Positions 50,189 through 62,135 of a DNA stretch of 64,000 nucleotides are shown piece after piece. Position numbers and translations under genes: made by a program. Within the stretch, counting starts at the first letter, position 1. Every line of letters begins with the position of its first letter. The stretch is taken from NCBI GenBank assembly GCA_015179025.1, contig WHUX01000030.1, positions 186,001 to 250,000 on the forward strand, in the 5' to 3' direction. The notes under the pieces are model-generated. The model saw only the letters and a program-made list of their open reading frames with translations. It ran no database searches and was not told the DNA's origin. The stretch is from Terfezia claveryi. Lineage: Eukaryota > Ascomycota > Pezizomycetes > Pezizales > Pezizaceae.

Positions 50189-50238
50189 GGTCTTCAGTAG
50201 TCTAGTTGGCACAATACCCTTTACAGGAGGGTCTAGTG
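50189..50238 (-). repeat. Micro-insertion copy H, near full length
   Basis: The core at 50198-50229 reads TAGTCTAGTTGGCACAA, then TACCCTTTACAGGAG. The flanks GGTCTTCAG (50189-50197) and GGTCTAGTG (50230-50238) match at 6 of 9. It lies inside the Plavaka element and so inserted after it. Confidence 0.65.
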
Positions 50239-50512
50239 TAAAACTTCTTTTTCCATTTTTGTGCTAAAATAGAAAATAGAACTACCTACTTGGCAATGTA
50301 ATATATATGTAAATAATATATACAAACATACATACATTACATACACAAAGAAAGAAAATAAACAGTTTGATACAAACAAAACCAACCACTTCCTCTTCTT
50401 CATCCCTTGCACACATCCTAGTAACTTCCATCCTTGCACACATCCTTGAAACAACCACTCATCATCCTTGTCACTCATCATCCTTATTTATTCTTCATTC
50501 CTCCGATTTACA

Positions 50513-52206
50513 ATGCCTGCTCATGGCTGGAGAAAGAAAGCGGCTATTACGATTCCGGAGACACCGCAAAAGAAAAATGCTCATGCGCCTAAGGTTCCTG
50601 TCAGCAGTCTAGAAGAAGTTTTGATAACCTCATCTGTAGGTTCAAGGAAGAGGAAGGTGGCCGCTCCTGAAGTGGCAGAAGATAAAGTCGAAAGTGAGGA
50701 AGAAGAACCGGTAGCAACAGTTATGCAAGCGAAAACAATATCCCCTATTGTAAAGTGTATTGCCACTACTGCATGCTCTATCAAGCATGTTCAAATGCCA
50801 TTCTAGGTTCATGATGATATGCGCCTAGACATCATTAATACAAGGAATGCAGTTAATAATACTGAAGAAGATATAGCTGGATGTCTGAGGTAAGAGCAAG
50901 TTACTCATTCTAGAGATATCAGTAGTAATAATTGAATAATAGGTACTATGCTCATGTTCACCTTTTGGTCTGCCGAAATCTAGATAATAGAACATTTGTT
51001 CAAATAGCTCAGGTCATGTTTGGGCTCAGTGAAATTCAAGTAAAGGAAGTGACTACGGGTTCTGCTTCAGTCAGAGAAGCTTTTGGCATCTTAGTCATGA
51101 GACATTTCAGAAATTACTATGCATTCGTGATTGGCAAGTTGAGAGACAACTTTGATTGTCTCTTAGCTATGTTCTGGAAGTGTAGCGCAGCAAAAATTCT
51201 CATCGACGCTCAAATTGGGGTATGGAATACCAACAAGGTACTGAATGCAATGTCAAAGATGGCGAAGGTTCATAATGAAATGACTGTGATGATCTAAGAA
51301 GAGGACTTGGATGAATACTTCATCCATGAGAACATGAAACTTATTAGCGATGTTTGGAATCTAATCCTGGATGTCCTTCCACTGGATTTCTTATTAGAAA
51401 ATCCGAAATGGGGAAGGAAATTCTTAAAGTCAATATTGGTTATCTTGTCATGGTATGTTACCTACCATTTTAGGTTGGCAGATCCAATTAAGGTAATGCA
51501 AGAATCGTCTGGGAGTTCAATAGAGAATATAATGAAAAACCAAGCCATTATGAAAGGGGATGTTGATTTTACTAGATTCCCCAAGCTTATTAAACCTACG
51601 AAATGGGGATATAAGCCTAATTGGACCTGGTATAGTGTATTGGTTAGATCAAAAGTGATTCAAGAAAGACTTAAGGAAGATATTAAACAGGAGATGATGG
51701 AAGAATATACGAAAGATGATACCTCAAAAATGCTGGAGGAGCCTGAAAATCTACCTTCAGTTCTAGATACTATGATGCTAGAAACACAAGCGGAATGGAT
51801 AGGGGAATGTCTCAAAAAACATAGTGAAGCTTTGATCAACGTACAAAAAAAGGCTGAAGAGAAAAATATGCTTTTGATGGATGAGATTCGGAAGCATCAA
51901 CTTTGGTTGGCGAATGCAAGAGTTCATTCTGAAAAGCTCTTGAAAAATAAAGAGATTGGATGGCTGCTAGAGAGATTTATCGAAGATAGTAAGAGTGCAT
52001 ATAGGTTGGCTGAATCCCATGAACAAGAAGCACATGTTCTGAAAAAGGAGGTGGAAGGAATGACTAGACTGGAGGTTATTGGGGGATTCGTGGTATTCAT
52101 GGAATACCTCAAGAGCCAGCCATTCTTCAAAGAGCTTGTTGCAGAGTATGAGGCTCGTCTGAAGTATAATGGTCCAACTAGGTACCCATACCTGGGTATT
52201 CGATAG
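50513..52206 (+). pseudogene. Plavaka-associated ORF of unknown function
   Basis: One frame runs from ATG at 50513 to 52206, joined across a 53-bp intron (50890-50942), for about 546 codons. It is broken only by in-frame TAG at 50804 and TAA at 51295. Both could derive from CAG/CAA by C-to-T change. The N-terminus is Lys-rich with an acidic patch (VESEEEE). The middle reads DNRTFVQIAQVMFGLSEIQV and LLENPKWGRKFLKSILVIL, and the C-terminal half is a long charged helix (QKKAEEKNMLLMDEIRKHQL). I recognise no domain. It takes the place where the N-terminal half of a Plavaka transposase would be expected. Confidence 0.6.
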
Positions 52207-52223
52207 AAACACAGGAAATTCAG

Positions 52224-53912
52224 GTGTTGCAAACCATACATGATGTTTTAGCGTATTTGCTAAAACCGCTATCTAACGTGAGATGTCAGAAAGGCTATGA
52301 GATGGTTTGTGCTAATGGGAACGTATGCTTATGCTTTCCTAAGCTCTTTTATTGGCTCGCTGACCATATGGAAAATACTACAATCCATGGTATTGCAAAC
52401 AACTGCTGCCCTTCTTGCACAATTCTAATCGAAAAGCTTAGTGAGTATTTAGGAAGTGGTTATCTAGCTCACTCACATCAAAATTATACTGCAGCGTACA
52501 ACGATTCCGACGCTGTCAGTTTGAAAGCAAACGGCATTAAAAACATTAAAAACACCTTGTGGTCAGTCCTAAATATAAATCCGCCTGAGCTTGTTCGAGC
52601 AGATATTTTGCACAATATCCTCCTAGGAGTGTTAAATCATTTAATGGATTGGATTCAAGGTTTTCTAGAATACTATGAGTGGATTAATGCATTTGACTAT
52701 GTCTGGCATCGGTTGCCTCCCTACCCCAGATTTTCAGTTCCGACCAAGGGATACCGAGTTGTTTTACAATAGTCGGGAAAGGAAATGTGGAACTTTGGTA
52801 AAGTCATTCTTGGAACATTTACCGAGGCGTTGCATTAGAAGGCCAACTAACCATGGCCCACCGGAGGTCAGGTACAGGAGTTCAACCAAGCAATTCACTG
52901 CGTATATAGCATCACTGACTTCTATCTCATGACTCAGTATCCTAGTCATACGGATAAGATAGTTTCTTATTTACAAGAATATTTGCATGTGTTTTATGAA
53001 ACTAAAGCTGTATTCTTGAGGTTCCGTACTGATAAGAAAACAAGAAAGGCTGCTACAGAAGCACATAAGGATTTATTGAAGGAACAAGCGGGATCATTGG
53101 TTGAAGACCTCAGGGCGTCAGAAAAGGTTAGGATGCATCAAGAAAATACCTTGCACCGTCGGGAATTAGTGAATGAGATTTTACAAGAAGGGGCGCACTT
53201 TAATTTCCTAAAAATCCATTTAATCTCCCATTATACCAAACAGATTCCAAAGTTTGGGGCTCTAGCTCAATATTCCACGAATATTAGTGAAGCTATGCAT
53301 AAAAGCCTTAAGGATGCTTACCGTCGAAGTAATAGGGTTAATGCAACACCACAAATAGTTACTACCTACACGAGGGATCATACTTTTGCTATGAAGGACT
53401 TGACACTTAATCTATAGAACCAGGTTAGGCAAAATGGAGATGTGACGCCAGGTGTCGGAAAACAGGTCTACTTGAAGTTGCGGGGAAAAATTGAGTTGGG
53501 ATTAATATCCAGTCTCGAGGATCTGAAGTGTGTAACTGGCTTGCCAGATCTGGTGCTGACAACGTAAGCATTTTTAAGGCAGGAAGTTAGAAGCATGGAT
53601 TCCGACCCTACCGAGCTATTAGTTCAGGAAATTTGTTCATATAGGGTGCTTCAAATTCCAGTGCCAAAATTCAGTAGAGAAGGGTTCATTTTGCACAATG
53701 CTAGATGTACCGAAAAATTTCATAGGAAGGAAAGATATGATTGGATATGGGTAAGGAGACAGCATGCATTAGATGAGGCACCAGTAGGGACGCTGAATAG
53801 TCGAATACTAGGACAAATCAATACATTGTTTAAAGTAATAACTATAGCAGGAATAGTGCACCGGTTGGCGCATGTGAATCTGCTTCAATACATTGGGTTG
53901 AATGCTATGTAG
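52224..53912 (+). pseudogene. Plavaka transposase, C-terminal half, inactivated
   Basis: A single frame, interrupted by stops at 52770, 52836, 53415 and about 53562, encodes the later part of a Plavaka (KDZ/CACTA-like) transposase. The blocks are VCLCFPKLFYWLADH, IANNCCPSCTILI, VRADILHNILLGVLNHLMDW (the conserved DLLH..KG..DHL-like block), FHFLK-type FNFLKIHLISHYTKQIPKFG and SEAMHKSLKDAYRRSN. The N-terminal half of the usual protein, which carries the first catalytic acidic residue, is not found upstream. The element therefore depends on transposase supplied elsewhere or is dead. Confidence 0.8.
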
Positions 53913-54284
53913 GGCACGGAAGGGATGGTTCACGTTAGATTGCCGAATGAGTGGGGAAGGGGTTATAGTTAAGATATCACAAATAGAAGGGATTGCGCAT
54001 TTGATACCATTAGAGCCAGGGGAAAGTTAGTTGGTAAATAATAGAATAGACTTAGAGATGTGGAATATGATTTATGATTAGGAAATAATAAACTTGTGAC
54101 CAGTTAAGAGAAGAGCTACAAAGAACGTGAAGTGTCGGATGTAAAACAAGTGCCAGGCCAATATTAGGAGGGCATGTGTGGGAGCATATAGAGGTAAGCA
54201 GAAAATTGTAATACATGGGATAGTATAAAAGTAGTTGATGCGTCTGGATACAGATTTGTTTATTTTTTCTTCTGAAGTTTGAGG

Positions 54285-54450
54285 GTGCACATGGGGTGTA
54301 TGAGAGGCAGTGGGAATTTGGTGGTGTTCGAGGTACAGAGCATATATTTTGAGGATATGCATGGAGTGTATGAGTGGGAGCAGAAATTTTGTAGTATGAA
54401 CAGGGTGCATGAAAGGCAGCAGGAATTTGGTGGTGCACCAGGTGGAACAA
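54285..54450 (+). repeat. Degenerate tandem repeat inside the Plavaka element
   Basis: Three divergent units of 50-65 bp share (G)GTGTATGAG..GGCAG..GGAATTTGGTGGTG blocks. No coding capacity is evident. Confidence 0.6.
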
Positions 54451-54884
54451 AACTAGTTGCTGCATCATGATAGAGAATTTTTTTTGCTGATGAAGTAGCT
54501 GGCTGGTGTTAGAATGGCAAGCTATCAGTGGCTATGAATAGTAGGAAAAACATTTTTGGACCATGGTTAAGCAATGCCAGGCATAGAACCTATAGCATTA
54601 ACAATGTCAATTGAATTGATGATGCAAAGGAAACAACCTGTAACATTCAGACATTCAGCTTATGTCAACTAGCATTCGGATGGCTTTTGTTGCCCAAATG
54701 GCATCAGGAAATGTCGTGTCTGGATTGCCTAGCAACCCAGCCGGGCCAGACGCACAGGATGCACAGATGCAAACTTGCATCCGGACGCTTGGTGTGCGTC
54801 CAGACGCCAATTTTTCTTGCTGATATACATATAAGATCTGCACTTGCACTTACCTGGCAAGACCGAATAAGCCACTATATGAAG

Positions 54885-54915
54885 GTGTATGGTCTAGTCT
54901 GGCTTGTGTATGGTC
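54885..54915 (-). repeat. Micro-insertion copy I with perfect 10-bp duplication
   Basis: The 11-bp core TAGTCTGGCTT (54895-54905) lies between identical GTGTATGGTC copies at 54885-54894 and 54906-54915, inside the Plavaka element. Confidence 0.72.
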
Positions 54916-55223
54916 CGGTACAAGCATATATTATATGGAAGAGAGAATATTGCCATAAGCCGATAAAAATCTGAAAAACTATGAAGAGAATCAGATAATA
55001 TATTAGGTTTGGATCATGGGGAAGTAAAGATCACATGGTGAGGATAAGCTCAACTTTATCAGATTCTTTTGCTAGTGTGTGCATTTCAGAAGTATGGGGT
55101 GGAAGAATCGAAAGTCTTCTTGATCCAGCCTGAAGACGGCACGTAACGGTCTTTATTATCCTCCCTAGGAGCGGTCGGGTTCGAGACTACTTTATTATAT
55201 AACATGGAAGACTAAAGTTGGCG

Positions 55224-55372
55224 GCGCACGACACCTGAAGACATAATGTGTGCCAAGAAGCTATTTTAGCGCGGGTGGGATGGGTGTTGTGCCAACCAGA
55301 CTAATCTAGGAATAGGAGCATTTTAGAATTGCCCCATTCTTAAGTAATGTTCAAGCTGCATGCTAGAGGTGC
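55224..55372 (-). repeat. Right terminal inverted repeat, altered by micro-insertion P
   Basis: This is the reverse complement of the left repeat. A 21-bp segment of the left copy, which includes one arm of its hairpin, is replaced here by 25 bp containing the micro-insertion core. Confidence 0.88.
55282..55306 (+). repeat. Micro-insertion copy P replacing part of the right TIR
   Basis: GGGTGTTGTGCCAACCAGAC then TAATC occupies the place of AGTAATGTACACGGCAGGGC (plus A) of the other terminal repeat. There is no flanking duplication; instead target sequence was lost. Confidence 0.75.
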
Positions 55373-55374
55373 AT

Positions 55375-55402
55375 TTAAGGAGGGGCTAGTGCAATCCAGA
55401 CT
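55375..55402 (+). repeat. Possible micro-insertion copy Q
   Basis: TAAGGAGGGGCTAGTGCAAT then CCAGACT resembles the full-length form, but the last two bases of the constant end differ and no flanking duplication is seen. It sits just outside the Plavaka element. Confidence 0.35.
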
Positions 55403-58400
55403 CCGACTAATATATATTAGTATTACTTATAATGAGTTTAACTTACCACTTTAGCTTTGAATAGCGCACGATAACATCACTTGCCATAATAGTCTTTCAT
55501 ATAACGATCCATTTATATTATCCCTCAGGATCATAGAGCATATCAACTAGATCAACTCTAACCCGTTGAATATGTCTATATTGTTATAAATTCAAGTGCG
55601 TTATGTACCAAATGCAGTAATTAAATAAATTGCCCCCGAGGGGCGTAGTAGGTATGCCGCCCGCGAGTGGCCGAGAACATATATGTCCCGCCGTAATATA
55701 TTTGACTGACATATATGATCCTCTGCACTACCAAGGGACTGGGAGCGGGGTCCTTCCATACAATAGGAGCCAAGACCGGGCAGCTTGCATGCTTGCCGTG
55801 AGATGCCCGGGACCATATATTATAATGTGCAACTCATCGATCACCAACACTCCGTAACGATGCATAGTCCACTGAACGATACGATACGTAAGTGCAACTA
55901 ACCCCGCATCCGGGGAACCATCACGGTGTGAATCACTATATACGAGCAGGTCTCTGTTAATATACATATATATAAAAATCAACATCGAATCATGCTATGT
56001 CGGGCCTCGCTGTAACGGAAAACTTGCCCCGACTTTTAAATCGGCCAGAATCGAACAGCATATATACACACACTGCTGGGCTAGACAGCTTGTCAAATGA
56101 GTGGAGGGGAATCCCCTGTCCCCATACCTCTCTCTCTCTCTCTCAACCAAGCGATTGCTAGATATTCCAATATTTTGGGGCTCCAGACCTCATGATCAGT
56201 CGAGATATCCGGCACTGAACAGGCGGTATCCTGAGCGAATCACCATGAGCCATCTGAGACGCCAATTTTCCTGTATGTCGAATTAAATACCCCAGGGCGC
56301 AACACTGGCAGGTACCTGTCAATCCTGTCGGTACCTAGCATGATGCCGTCAAATGGAATTGCCCAATGACCACTGCTCAACTTACCAGGCCACTATCATC
56401 CGATGTGTCTTGCCCTGGCTCCTTCAGTCAGAGTGGTTGATGGTTATGCAGTGCTGCTTTTCCTCACCCAATGCGGATTGGCCTACCCGGAATAAATCCA
56501 TTGTGTTTATGCACGTGGCCATATACTCAAATTTTATAGGTTGTCGTCAATTGTGGGGTTAATATTCTACGAACAGATCGATCGATCAATCCCTCGGTAT
56601 GTAAATTTTAGTGGGACTTAAACATAACTCCTTTTCTCTATGTATCACGATGACGGCTTTTTACCATCCCGATATATTAATATCGTCAGGCGGCGGTACT
56701 TACGTATGCACGAGATAAAACTAAGAACTATAGGTAAGTATCACCTTAGTATATGTAAGGCTGAGCACATGCTACTGAAATCTGCGGGTAGGACTGCAAC
56801 CCTGGGAATCGGTAATGGAGATTGGGGTTCAAAACTACCCTCAAGTGCCGACGGAATATTCAAGAGCAGTAGTACTGGTTATCTATTCTAGTGTGGTAGA
56901 GGTTCACCACAGAGCACACGGCACTGTCAACATTGCGGGGTTACGGTTACCTTTCTAGGATGAAGTTCACCATTTTTCCAATTCAACTTGGGCAAACTCA
57001 ACTGAACGCTAATCATGCCAACTTTTGTGATGTGTAGTTGGGTTCAATAAATTTCTAGCAGTGTGTGAGTGCTAGATTTGGAATTGCCCGTGGTTATATG
57101 GGTTTACTGTTAGTTGAGTTTCTATAACAACTCTTTCAGAGCAGGTACCGGCTGGGCATGAATAATTTTTGAATTGCGGTTTCCTACTAAGGGCATGTTC
57201 TCGCTGGTCGCAGTAATTTTTTTTGAGGGTTAGCGATTGAGGGTAACAACCGGGCATTTGTTTCCCGCTGGTGGTGAGTTGGTACTCCGTTCCGTAAACT
57301 CCCACGAGAATATTTACTTCATACTACCCTTTTAGCACCATTTGCATGCTAGCAGCTTCCTCCCTCTCTATCCTACATAGAGAAATACTTTGTGCTAAAC
57401 CAGACCAGAAATGCCTATCCAAATCAGTCCCCTGGGTAACCAAGCGATCTAGTTCCCAATGTTTGATTTACTAGCGTATAACCCGAAAGCCGTATATCCT
57501 GCCCGAACGACACCAGATAACGTAAAAATGTACATCCCCCCTCCCTTGAAGGTATAGCCATAGCATATAGTACGTATATATACGTTACAACATTTAACAT
57601 ATTCAACATGTTGGTGTTGTTGGTTGGTGGAGGGTCGGGGGATCACAGTAAAGTACTGGTAACTTGGTTAATTCTAGACTGTAATAAGAAGTATGCCGTA
57701 TGCCGTATTCATTTCTCACGCGGGTTTTTTTTTTTTGTGTGTGTGTAGGGGAGGGGGAGGGGGGTTTAGAATGGGGGAAAGGGGGAAAAAAGCCTAGTCG
57801 TGAAAGTCATAGGCCGTAAGGTATAAGGTTCTCAAGGTAAAATACTCCTAGGCGGAACAATTAATTATAGTATTTACATCATAACATCTACGACCATAGA
57901 CTGAAGAAAACGAGGCATCCCTTCCGCCTGCCATATCTAAGCTTCAGATCGCCAGGCTAGTACTGCGGTGGGTGGCCACGCGATAAAGTCTCCCGTAATG
58001 GGTATTTAGAATTTTTGACTTCTTGTTTGGATGGTTGCCTTTTTGAGAAATCGCACAGGTAGTTCCTTCTTTGGCCCATACCTTTTCCGGTATCTCCCAG
58101 TCTACCCTTTTTTGTAATCAAGCTAGTCCTATCCTGGTAGTCTCCCTACCACGACGCCAACAGGCAAAAGATCGGGATACTACATCAGAAAGGATTTTTA
58201 TGGCGTCTGGACACCACTATGGGTGCGTCCTGATGACATCGTCCTGCCAATGTCCCCCGTGGCGATCTGAGGTCGTCCAAATCCTGCTGTCATGACCCTC
58301 TAGCGTCCCATATCATCCTGTGCCTCTAGCGTCCCATGTCCTCTGGCAGCTTATGGCGTCCAGATAACCTCCCTTCAGCTTATGGCAGCCGGATGGCCTC

Positions 58401-59395
58401 CCTTCAGGTTATGGCATCCGGATTCTAGGTTTTTTTTTTTTTTAAAAAGAACTCATTACTCATATTCGGTCCAAATAAGGGGACCACGATGAGCCACCCG
58501 GAAACCCGGATGGATTCAGGACAAGGCAAGTTAATCTGGCAGGTCCGCCGCAAGCATAAATACAAAACAAAACCGGGATACTCCCATGCTGTCATTAACC
58601 GGTAGTACCGGATGAGCCCGAGGGCCCTGATTGGAGCCCCGAAAGAAAACAGAGAAACCGCTCGCCAGTAGAAACCCCATACTAAAAGCCAAACAAAACC
58701 CCTCGCAAGTAGAAGAAAATACCACTCGCCGGTAGAAAGTGAAGTATTCCACAATAACCCAGAAAAGGAAGAAATCAAGTGGAAAAACAAAAAAATCCTC
58801 CCCAGTGGACACTCATCTCTCCCTATACCCCGAACATCTCCTCTCAATTATCAGCGAGTGTAACGTGTCGTGTTCTCATCTACCCCAATCGTATAGTGTG
58901 GGGCGGAAGACTTTCCTTCCCTTCCGAAGCTCCTGGTCGACGTTGATGCACTCATTCATGTAGATAACCAGATCCGGATTCTAGTTGTTGTCTCTGCTGT
59001 CTCCCAAACGTCATCTCGTGCCTTTCCGCAACGCCGAGGAGTTCAACCCTAGCCATTCCGAGTTGCCTGGATCTCTAACCATGCCTTAGTCATTCAACCC
59101 TACTCGGATGCCTGCTACGTACAATGAAGCGCACTCACGGTTGAGGGCGCACCTAAAAATAAGAATAATAAATGTCAATAGTTTTTCGAAATGTTTATGT
59201 ATATAAAAGCTTATCCTATCGGAGGCAGTACTATCATGAACCGAACTCGAGTCCACTTTCCCATTTCGCTGGCCAACCCCAGTCTATATTGCCTGCCCCT
59301 AATATAGGCATGCCAACAATAGTTCCAAAACTACCACCTCTACTCGCCTTACTCCTGACAAATCATGGGCCGGTCCTGAGAATGGTAGTATATCG
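55403..59395. other. Repeat-rich gene-free region
   Basis: No supported gene. Distinct structures are CT/TC microsatellite at 56129-56144, T and GT runs at 57725-57748, and tandem repeats near 58300-58430. Long minus-strand ORFs at 58425-58847 are low in information and I do not call them. Confidence 0.45.
58276..58428 (+). repeat. Short tandem repeats (about 26 and 29-bp units)
   Basis: CCTCTAGCGTCCCAT occurs twice. Then 29-bp units (CTTATGGCGTCCAGATAACC / CTTATGGCAGCCGGATGGCC, each followed by TCCCTTCAG) repeat twice, with a third, truncated copy (GTTATGGCATCCGGATTC). Confidence 0.75.
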
Positions 59396-59398
59396 AAG

Positions 59399-59536
59399 TC
59401 GATATCGGAGCTATGGAAGTGTCGACATCAGAGCCATGGAAATGTCGACATCAAAGCTATGGAAGTGGAGATATCGGAGCCATGGAAGTGTCGATATTGC
59501 AGGTATTACAGTGTCGATATTGGAGTTATCGCAGCG
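59399..59536 (+). repeat. 23-bp satellite, six units (left copy)
   Basis: Six degenerate units of GTCGATATCGGAGCTATGG then AAGT follow head to tail. A shorter block of the same satellite lies in inverted orientation near 63235-63290, suggesting that both mark ends of one element. Confidence 0.75.
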
Positions 59537-60137
59537 TCTATGCTGGGTTAGAACCCTGTGAGGTAGGTTAGTTATGTGTGCGTCTTCTACCTCCCGGCTA
59601 ATCTCCAGTGGTGTCAACGGTAGGAGCCTCCAACAGGAGACATTCTTGCCATAGTGGGTTGATACCATAATTGTGATATTCGGATACCGCTTCTTGACCG
59701 AACCCATGAAGACCTCGCAAAAATTGCAGAGAGACCTTGACACACTAACTTCCAGAGTCACGAAGGGAGAAGTTCCTTATTGAACGAGAACGTCGATGAT
59801 CTTCATTATCAAATTACAGTTACAGTGTACACTCCGAGTAATAGTATTCTGCTGAGAAAGTGGTTGCGGGAATGAGGGGAATTGGATTCTTAAGTTCGTC
59901 TTGGTCGGTCCTTCTATATGTCAGTTTCGCGCCCATTGTTTAACTATTTCAACTCTCGTCTTCTCAATAACAATTCTATTGGGAGGCGGCAGAGGAACCT
60001 GCAAAACCTATCAGACAGTGCAAAAAGCGGTAATTTCAGTACATACTTCCTGTATAACCAAGGTTTGGAGGACTTGGGAGGGGAGTAGGTCGACTTCTCT
60101 AACTAGTTGTATAACTGCTCATATGTAGTCACCTAGC

Positions 60138-60997
60138 TTACGAATACGCCTTAACAGTTTTTGATCGATCAAGAAATTTAAATACAAAGGCATGCCAATT
60201 GAGTGGGCGTTGACTATTGCATACCGTAGGAATTTCCAAGTCCTTTAAACGCTGGGCAGGACTCAGATAGTCTAACCAAGAGATGAGACTGTTTCTCAAG
60301 GACTGTTCAAGGCCAATTCCCAGTTTTGCTTTGAGTTTTTCTACCAGCTCAAGGAAAAGGCAGTCTTCGAAGTGGATTCCCCGATCAGTCGAGAGTTCTC
60401 TAACTCTCCGCAACACTTTCGATATGCGAGACTTTATCTTCTTTTGACACTTGTTGACTATAGCAGCCATTAAATTCGTATAGCGATCGGCAACACTCCT
60501 GTTGGTCTCAGAAGCATACTTAATTGAAGAGCGTGCAAACATACTTATTCTCGCTGTCAGTGAAAGGTCTATTCTTGCTATAGAAAAATTTCATAAATCC
60601 ATTCATTCCCAACATGGTTGCCACCACATCAGACTTCGCTTCGGTGACAAGCAATAATGCAAGTAGATCCAAGAGAACTAGGTGCTTTGACTTTTTGGCA
60701 GGATGCTGTCCAGTTCAGAACACACGGACATAGCCTGATTTTCTTCATATTGTCCTCTTCATTTTCGCTGTTATCCTCATCAACATCGGTGTCATCGTCA
60801 ATTACACTGGCATTGGTGTCGGCATTTGTGAGCATTTTTGTTGGCGATGGTTCGGTAATATTGTCGACAGAAGCAGACAAGCGATCCGTAGAAGGGGGTG
60901 GAGGCGACAACAGTCGGCAGACAGTGTTATAGTTGATTTGAGAGATTGCAAATATCATCTCGTCGAGAGTCGGGGGAACTTCGTTAGTCACGGACAT
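60138..60997 (-). CDS. Putative two-exon gene of unknown function
   Basis: Two neighbouring minus-strand open frames could be exons of one gene: 60997-60629 (MSVTNEVPPTLDEMIFAISQ, then a strongly acidic DDDTDVDEDNSENEEDN run) and 60542-60138 (helical, basic, LMAAIVNKCQKKIKSRISKV, then DYLSPAQRLKDLEIPTV). I could not fix the splice sites. The join region at 60543-60628 is out of frame with both ends. I recognise no domain. The location inside the satellite-bounded block suggests a gene belonging to a mobile element. Confidence 0.35.
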
Positions 60998-61383
60998 CGT
61001 AGCAGAGATCGTTTGTGGATGGAATCGCGACGCCTTCTGTAACAGTTCTTTGCGAGCGGGGGAGCGGGAGCTTCAGAGCTATCAGAGCGATGAAAGGGCA
61101 AAAACCAATGAGAGTAGACGAGCTTGCTGCAGACGCAAAGCACAACAGAAGGGAAACTGAAATATGATGATCAAATTACTGTACGGAGGTCCGACACAAA
61201 AGTCTTTTCATCCTTCCTATTTTGGAATAATGGCTTGGCACAATATATGCATGTATATGGAGCCGTATGTGCATAATGACTTGGCATATGCAAATGTTCC
61301 TGCATCGCCAGCATATCGATCAGGCCACCGAGGATCATGCCAACGGCTCCATACACCTGCGCAAGTGTCTAAATATCTTCTAA

Positions 61384-62130
61384 GAATGTTTGACATTATT
61401 AACTCGTGCTCAGGCGGTAATTTTGCAATCGCTCGGAGAAACTCTTGCTGTTATTCAGCAGCAAACCGGAATTACTCAAAGACACATTCGGAATATTCAC
61501 AATGAAGCACAGAAGAAGGGGTGGGAACGTGGTATTCCCTTAACTTTGGAGCATGTCAAGCATAAGGATCGCTCTGGAAGGAAAAAAAGATCACCAAGAG
61601 AGTGGAGGAGGCTGTAGTAGATGCCGTTATCAAAGATCGGTATGGTCGGGAGAAGACACTAGCCCAGCTTTGCCTTGCAGTTTGATATCTCAAATGAGAG
61701 TGTCCGCCGGATTCTTCACAAGTACAAATTTCGCAAGATAAAACCTACACGAAAGCCTGGTCTCACCGCAGCAATGAAATCTGCTAGATAAATCTTTGCA
61801 GACCAACATCGGGATTGGACCCTTGAGGATTGGAAGTCTGTGATATGGACTGATGAGACTTCTGTAGTGCTAGGGCATCGGCGGGGTAGTTATCGAGTAT
61901 GGAGACGCCCTTATGAGCGGTGTGTTAAATCCTACAGTAGAGAGAGATGGAAGGGGTACTCAGAGTTCATGTTCTGGGGCTGTTTTACATACGATTAGGG
62001 GCCCTGCCATATCTGGCAGATTGCTGCTAGCCGGAAGCTAAAGCTGAATGGGATGCTTAGAGGTACTAAGCCAGGTCCCAAGCCACGGTGGAGGTTTAAT
62101 GCGCATTTGCTCGAAGCTCTACAGAGTCTG
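61384..62130 (+). pseudogene. Tc1/mariner-type transposase relic
   Basis: A helix-turn-helix segment (ESLGETLAVI-like: QSLGETLAVIQQQTGITQRH) and linker KHKDRSGRKK are followed, after a frameshift near 61590, by RYGREKTLAQLCL. Then come ISNESVRRILHKYKFRKIKPTRKPGLT, the first catalytic block DWTLEDWKSVIWTDETSVVL, RRGSYRVWRRPYERC and SEFMFWGCFTYD..GPCHIWQ. Stops occur at about 61683, 61788 and 61996. The sequence ends before the second and third acidic residues of the DDE triad. It is a truncated, dead DDE_3-type transposase. Confidence 0.82.
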
Positions 62131-62135
62131 TGACC

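Larger units (their letters stand above)
49569..55372 (+). mobile_element. Degenerate Plavaka-type (CACTA superfamily) DNA transposon
   Basis: A 5.8-kb unit is bounded by terminal inverted repeats of about 150-160 bp (left 49569-49729, right 55224-55372) that begin GCACCTCTAGCATGCAGC. Inside are an unknown ORF, a Plavaka transposase fragment with several stop codons, AT-rich subterminal repeats on the left and a degenerate tandem repeat on the right. No clear target-site duplication is seen beside the ends. The element cannot be autonomous because the transposase is broken and incomplete. Confidence 0.85.

Noticed and set aside
58425..58847. 140-codon minus-strand ORF
   Set aside because: It is hydrophobic and low-information, overlaps another ORF of similar length and contains short internal repeats (CTCGCCRGTAGAAA). 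No domain and no splice signals.
59399..59536. 23-bp units as a CRISPR-like array
   Set aside because: Units are directly abutting, degenerate and lack spacers. The genome is eukaryotic.
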